Positions 42,553-45,483 of a stretch of 45,483 nt of DNA are shown piece after piece; the stretch's first letter is position 1, and the number at the start of each line of letters is the position of its first letter. The notes beneath the pieces were generated by a model, which was not told where the DNA came from, searched no databases, and was given only the letters and a program-made list of their open reading frames with translations. Source of the DNA: Chryseobacterium gleum (lineage in GTDB: Bacteria; Bacteroidota; Bacteroidia; Flavobacteriales_D; Crocinitomicaceae). The stretch covers positions 1 through 45,483 of the forward strand of contig CAMDMY010000013.1 of NCBI GenBank assembly GCA_945902775.1, written 5' to 3'. The position numbers and the translations under genes were made by a program.

Positions 42553-43351
42553 TTACTTTATCAAAAAATTCAGACATAACCTTATTTTGATGCTCTTCAG
42601 CAACAAAGTCTTGTTTTAAACAAGTTGCTTCTTCAAATATTTTTCTTAGTTCAGGAGAAAGATCATCACTTCCAACAGTAACACCATCCGAATTTTGAAC
42701 CATTATGCGTGTAATGTTTTCAGGACTAGTATCTCTCAACTTTTCAACTAATTCATCGTCGAAACCATCAAATTTAAGCTTATCCGCAAATCTAGCATCC
42801 CAATTTTTGTTAAAGCATTCGTTATAGATACTGTAAACAACTTTTGTGTCAGCAAAATGAGGGTCTTTCGCGTATAATTTTTTCAAATAGATAGGCATTA
42901 ACATAGTCATCCAACCGTGACAGTGAATAACATCTGGTTGCCATCCTAATTTTTTAACTGTTTCTAAAACACCTCTACAAAAGAACATTGCTCTTTCATC
43001 GTTGTCTTCAAAATATTCACCATTGTCATCTGTGACATTGTTTTTTCTTTTGAAATACTCATCATTATCGATGAAATAAATCTGCATTCTAGCGGCAGAA
43101 ATAGATGCAACTTTAATAATTAATGGGTGATCTGTGTCGTCAATAATCAAATTCATCCCAGATAAACGAATTACTTCGTGCAATTGATGGCGACGTTCAT
43201 TGATTGTTCCATATCTTGGAGTAAACACGCGGATCTCTTTTCCACCTTCTTGAATTCCTTGCGGAAGTCTTCTTGCAGTAGTAGCAATGTCAGATTTCGG
43301 AAGGAAAGGTGCGATTTCCTGCGACATAAAAAGTATTCTTTTTTTCTCCAT
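42530..43351 (-). CDS. Short glycogen/starch synthase-like protein (GT5 N-terminal domain only)
   Basis: A 273-residue protein related to the N-terminal Rossmann half of GlgA: RILFMSQEIAPFLPKSDIA at 5-23, LPQGIQEGGKEIRVFTPRYG (29-48), DVIHCHGWMTMLMPIYLK, and VVYSIYNECF. Two things differ from true glycogen synthase: the ADP-glucose-binding KTGGL loop is replaced by LPKSDIA, and the C-terminal nucleotide-sugar domain of about 200 residues is absent. Activity as a synthase is therefore doubtful; the same half-length type is common in Bacteroidota. First gene of the unit with the DUF4270 lipoprotein and glmS. A -7 element TATTTTTG (43380-43387) precedes it, back to back with the panC promoter. 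Confidence 0.85.
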   Translation of the reverse strand: MEKKRILFMSQEIAPFLPKSDIATTARRLPQGIQEGGKEIRVFTPRYGTINERRHQLHEVIRLSGMNLIIDDTDHPLIIKVASISAARMQIYFIDNDEYFKRKNNVTDDNGEYFEDNDERAMFFCRGVLETVKKLGWQPDVIHCHGWMTMLMPIYLKKLYAKDPHFADTKVVYSIYNECFNKNWDARFADKLKFDGFDDELVEKLRDTSPENITRIMVQNSDGVTVGSDDLSPELRKIFEEATCLKQDFVAEEHQNKVMSEFFDKVIEEEVLI

Positions 43352-43379
43352 GAAAATATTAGATTGGTAAAAAACAGTA

Positions 43380-43387
43380 CAAAAATA
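43380..43387 (-). promoter_or_regulatory. Predicted promoter -7 element of the GT5-like/DUF4270/glmS unit
   Basis: Minus-strand TATTTTTG, exact TAnnTTTG match, 28 bp before the ATG at 43351. Confidence 0.55.
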
Positions 43388-43420
43388 TAAAAAAAAAAGC
43401 GGAACTTCAACAAAAAGGAA

Positions 43421-43428
43421 TAGTTTTG
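43421..43428 (+). promoter_or_regulatory. Predicted panC promoter -7 element
   Basis: TAGTTTTG, exact TAnnTTTG match, 31 bp before the panC GTG start. It is divergent from the element at 43380-43387, 33 bp away. Confidence 0.55.
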
Positions 43429-43459
43429 TCGGTCAAATAATTTACTTTATCAGTAATAA

Positions 43460-44299
43460 GTGAAAGTTTATAACAAAATATCAGAATTACAAGAGCACAT
43501 TTCTAAGCTGAAATCGGAAGGTAAAACCGTTGGCTTTATTCCAACAATGGGAGCTCTTCATTATGGTCATATTTCATTGGTGTCTTTAGGAATGCGCCAG
43601 TGTGACGTTACTGTTGTGAGTATTTTTGTTAATCCAACTCAATTCAATAATCCAGATGATTTATTGAAATATCCTCGTACTTTGGAGTCGGATGTTGCTC
43701 TACTTTCATCGATAAATTGCGACATTGTTTTCGCTCCAACTGTTGAAGAAATGTATCCTAAAAATAGAAAAGCAATTCAATTAGATTTAGGCAACTTAGC
43801 CAATTTAATGGAAGGAAAATTTCGTCCTGGGCATTTTGATGGAGTCGTTGATGTTGTTAGTAGGTTATTTGAAATTGTAAATCCAACAAAAGCATTCTTT
43901 GGTTTAAAAGATTTTCAACAAGTTTCTGTTATTCGATTTATGACGTCAAAATTGAATTTACCAGTTGAAATTATCGCTTGTCCAACGCTTCGTGAAACTT
44001 CTGGCTTAGCTATGAGTAGTAGAAATATGCGTCTTTCAGAAACAGAGAAAGAAGATGCTTTACATATCTATAAATCATTACTATTAGCAAAAGAATTATC
44101 GGCTTCTAACTCCCCTTTGGAAGTAAAAGAAAAAGCGATTGAATTTTTTGAGACTGGAAAATTAAAATTGGAATACTTAGAAATCGTTGATCCTATAACC
44201 CTTGAATCATTAACATCTGAATGGGTTGCTGGAGCAACAGCTTGTATTGTAGCTTATTGTGGGGAAGTGCGTTTGATAGACAATCTTCAATTAAATTAG
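43460..44299 (+). CDS. panC: Pantothenate synthetase, GTG start
   Basis: Condenses beta-alanine with pantoate, using ATP, to make pantothenate (coenzyme A precursor) in the cytoplasm. 279 residues. PTMGALHYGHISLV at 28-41 carries the HIGH-like motif, VSIFVNPTQFNNPDDLLKYPRTLE is the pantoate-binding block, and SGLAMSSRNMRLS near 184-196 is the KMSKS equivalent. The frame starts with GTG at 43460; no ATG is nearby and KVYNKISELQEHI is the normal PanC beginning. The stop overlaps the convergent transporter gene by 4 bp. Confidence 0.97.
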   Translation: MKVYNKISELQEHISKLKSEGKTVGFIPTMGALHYGHISLVSLGMRQCDVTVVSIFVNPTQFNNPDDLLKYPRTLESDVALLSSINCDIVFAPTVEEMYPKNRKAIQLDLGNLANLMEGKFRPGHFDGVVDVVSRLFEIVNPTKAFFGLKDFQQVSVIRFMTSKLNLPVEIIACPTLRETSGLAMSSRNMRLSETEKEDALHIYKSLLLAKELSASNSPLEVKEKAIEFFETGKLKLEYLEIVDPITLESLTSEWVAGATACIVAYCGEVRLIDNLQLN

Positions 44300-45171
44300 T
44301 CTTTTCGCTTTAAAACAGCATTTAAAATCACAACGAAAACAATTAATACAGAGCCAAAATAAAATTTCGGACCTAATAATTTATTTTCCTCTAAAATAAT
44401 AATTGCCAAAAGAATTGTATAAACAGGTTCTAGATTAATGCTCAATGAAACTGTAAATGCTCCCAATCGTTTTAAAGCATTTATGTTGACTAAAAAAGCA
44501 AAGGAAGTACACACCAATCCTAAAAATAAAATCCAGAGAAAATCGCTTGTAGTCATTGTGAAAAGTGATGTATCAAACTCTCCTCTTGACATTAGAATGA
44601 TTGACAAGAAAATAAAACCAGCTAACAATTCATAAAAAGTCATCGTGGTTGCTGGAATTGTTTTTACTAAACGTCCATTAAAAACAGAGAACAAAGCAGC
44701 AAAAATAGCGGAAGTCAACCCATATGCTAAAGCCTCATAATCATTTGAATTAAAGTCACTTGAAACGATGTAAATCCCTCCAATAACCGATAATCCCAAA
44801 GCAAATTCAAGCCAAGAGAATTTACGTTTCATAATGAGTGGTTCTAACCAAGTAACATGCAAAGTCACAGTAGACAAACATAAAATCCCAAGCGATGCTG
44901 TAGAAAGTTGAATCGATTTATAAAAAGTAATCCAATGCAGAGCAACTAAAATTCCGACGCCAATTAATCGAGCTAATTCCTTGAATGAATTGATTTTCAA
45001 GGAAATTCTCATAAAGTAAAAAGCAATTGCTAAACCAATCAAGGCGAAAAGCAACCTATTCCATACGATATGATAAAAATCTAAGTGAATTAATTTTCCT
45101 AAAATACCCGTAAATCCCCATAAAAAAATGATGAAATGAAGCAGAATATGGTACTTGTATTTTTGGAACAT
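44296..45171 (-). CDS. EamA/DMT-family transporter
   Basis: A 291-residue inner-membrane protein with ten predicted helices in two EamA units. IIFLWGFTGILGKLI at the start and STASLGILCLSTVTLHVTWLEPLIMKRK near the end of the first half are typical; the second half has ALAYGLTSAIFAALFSVFNGRL and SLSINLEPVYTILLAIIILEENKL. Substrate unknown. Only modest similarity by eye to the transporter at 21703-22569, so these are paralogues rather than a recent duplication. Convergent with panC (4-bp overlap). -7 element TATATTTG at 45188-45195. Confidence 0.9.
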   Translation of the reverse strand: MFQKYKYHILLHFIIFLWGFTGILGKLIHLDFYHIVWNRLLFALIGLAIAFYFMRISLKINSFKELARLIGVGILVALHWITFYKSIQLSTASLGILCLSTVTLHVTWLEPLIMKRKFSWLEFALGLSVIGGIYIVSSDFNSNDYEALAYGLTSAIFAALFSVFNGRLVKTIPATTMTFYELLAGFIFLSIILMSRGEFDTSLFTMTTSDFLWILFLGLVCTSFAFLVNINALKRLGAFTVSLSINLEPVYTILLAIIILEENKLLGPKFYFGSVLIVFVVILNAVLKRKD

Positions 45172-45187
45172 TCAAGATAAATTTCGG

Positions 45188-45195
45188 CAAATATA
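45188..45195 (-). promoter_or_regulatory. Predicted promoter -7 element of the second EamA gene
   Basis: Minus-strand TATATTTG, exact TAnnTTTG match, 16 bp before the ATG at 45171. Confidence 0.55.
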
Positions 45196-45280
45196 GAAGT
45201 ATACCTGATGTAAATCATTTTTTCACTGTCCTAAAACAGCGAAATTCGGTGTTTATTTCTGAATTCATACAAAAATCAAA

Positions 45281-45346
45281 ATGAAAAAGACAAGATCGAT
45301 TGAATTAATGGCTCCTGCGGGCCGATTACAGATGGAGGATTTCTAG
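45281..45346 (+). pseudogene. N-terminal remnant of a U32 peptidase gene
   Basis: ATG at 45281 opens a 21-codon frame, MKKTRSIELMAPAGRLQMEDF, ending in TAG at 45344-45346. IELMAPAG is the conserved start of U32-family peptidases, normally followed by a FESL-type segment and about 400 more residues. Here the match ends abruptly after APAG; a 28-bp palindrome and the promoter of another gene follow within 120 bp. Interpretation: the body of the gene has been deleted or replaced. The short length makes this a moderate-confidence call. Confidence 0.5.
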
Positions 45347-45367
45347 AAAAGATGGGAAATATTTTAC

Positions 45368-45395
45368 GTAGGGAAATGGCATGCCCTTTCCCTAC
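45368..45395. repeat. 28-bp palindrome next to the U32 remnant
   Basis: GTAGGGAAA (45368-45376) mirrors TTTCCCTAC (45387-45395) around a GGCATGCC core; 26 of 28 positions are symmetric. The 'gtaggg...ccctac' form resembles short palindromic intergenic repeats known in several phyla. Located 21 bp after the remnant's stop. Confidence 0.65.
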
Positions 45396-45454
45396 AAAAT
45401 AGGACAAAACCAATAAATTAATACCCATTTTTAAATCCTTCAAATACATTTCTT

Positions 45455-45462
45455 TATCTTTG
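45455..45462 (+). promoter_or_regulatory. Predicted promoter -7 element of the gene entering at the right edge
   Basis: TATCTTTG, exact TAnnTTTG match, 4 bp before the ATG at 45467. A transcript from here would be leaderless or nearly so. Confidence 0.5.
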
Positions 45463-45466
45463 CCTT

Positions 45467-45483
45467 ATGGCATCAAATAAAAC
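45467..45483 (+). CDS. Start of an unidentified gene, cut by window
   Basis: Only MASNK and a partial codon are inside the window. The call rests on the strong -7 element just upstream and the ATG. No identity can be proposed. Confidence 0.4.

Noticed and set aside
1-45483. tRNA or rRNA genes
   Set aside because: No cloverleaf-like or rRNA-like stretch was seen in any gap, though a dedicated scan was not possible.

Overview
The window looks like a chromosomal segment of a low-GC member of the Bacteroidota, most likely Flavobacteriales. The evidence is an AT-rich sequence without Shine-Dalgarno leaders, many promoters with the Bacteroidota -7 element TAnnTTTG shortly before start codons, a secreted protease with a type IX secretion (T9SS) C-terminal sorting domain, a DUF4270 lipoprotein beside panC and glmS, a proton-pumping rhodopsin of the flavobacterial proteorhodopsin type, and intergenic hairpin repeats of a kind common in this phylum. 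Genus cannot be settled by reading.

Layout. 1-3436 (minus strand): cut-off rpiB, then the unit metG - small hypothetical - DUF2200. 3898-7433: a thioredoxin-fold protein, two small unknown proteins, an FtsE-like ATPase and a tRNA-dihydrouridine synthase. 7434-9574: a solitary rhodopsin gene between two repeat-rich intergenic stretches of about 0.7 kb each. 9575-13318: a large AsmA-like protein and a DUF2279 envelope protein. 13500-18302: a tight four-gene plus-strand unit (PfkB sugar/nucleoside kinase, five-repeat DUF349 protein, small membrane protein, secreted alpha/beta-hydrolase-like protein). 18389-18621: a frameshifted antitoxin-like remnant. 18785-26938: an AddB-like nuclease, an EamA transporter, the two subunits of succinyl-CoA:3-ketoacid CoA-transferase separated by a four-helix-bundle gene, and PBP1A. 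27006-34301: the rod-shape cluster rodA, mrdA, mreD, mreC, mreB, headed by purH. 34457-39113: secreted S1-type protease, orphan response regulator, dCMP deaminase and C-terminal processing protease. 39322-45171: the unit GT5-like protein - DUF4270 lipoprotein - glmS, a divergent panC, and a second EamA transporter. 45281-45483: remnant of a U32 peptidase gene, a 28-bp palindrome, and the first bases of a further gene.

Functionally the window is mostly housekeeping. Cell elongation and peptidoglycan synthesis (MreBCD, PBP2, RodA, PBP1A, with GlmS supplying amino sugar) form the dominant theme. Beside it are translation (MetG, Dus), purine/pyrimidine supply (PurH, dCMP deaminase), pantothenate synthesis, ketone-body/acetoacetate use and light-driven proton pumping.

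I found no convincing new defence, mobile or biosynthetic system. The observations most worth following are the rhodopsin (full proton-pump residues plus a glycine where carotenoid antennas dock) lying between direct copies of a repeat; a dispersed intergenic repeat family with a compensatory base-pair change in its hairpin; the split CoA-transferase operon; the compact PfkB-DUF349-membrane-hydrolase unit; and the half-size glycogen-synthase-like protein lacking the usual substrate loop.
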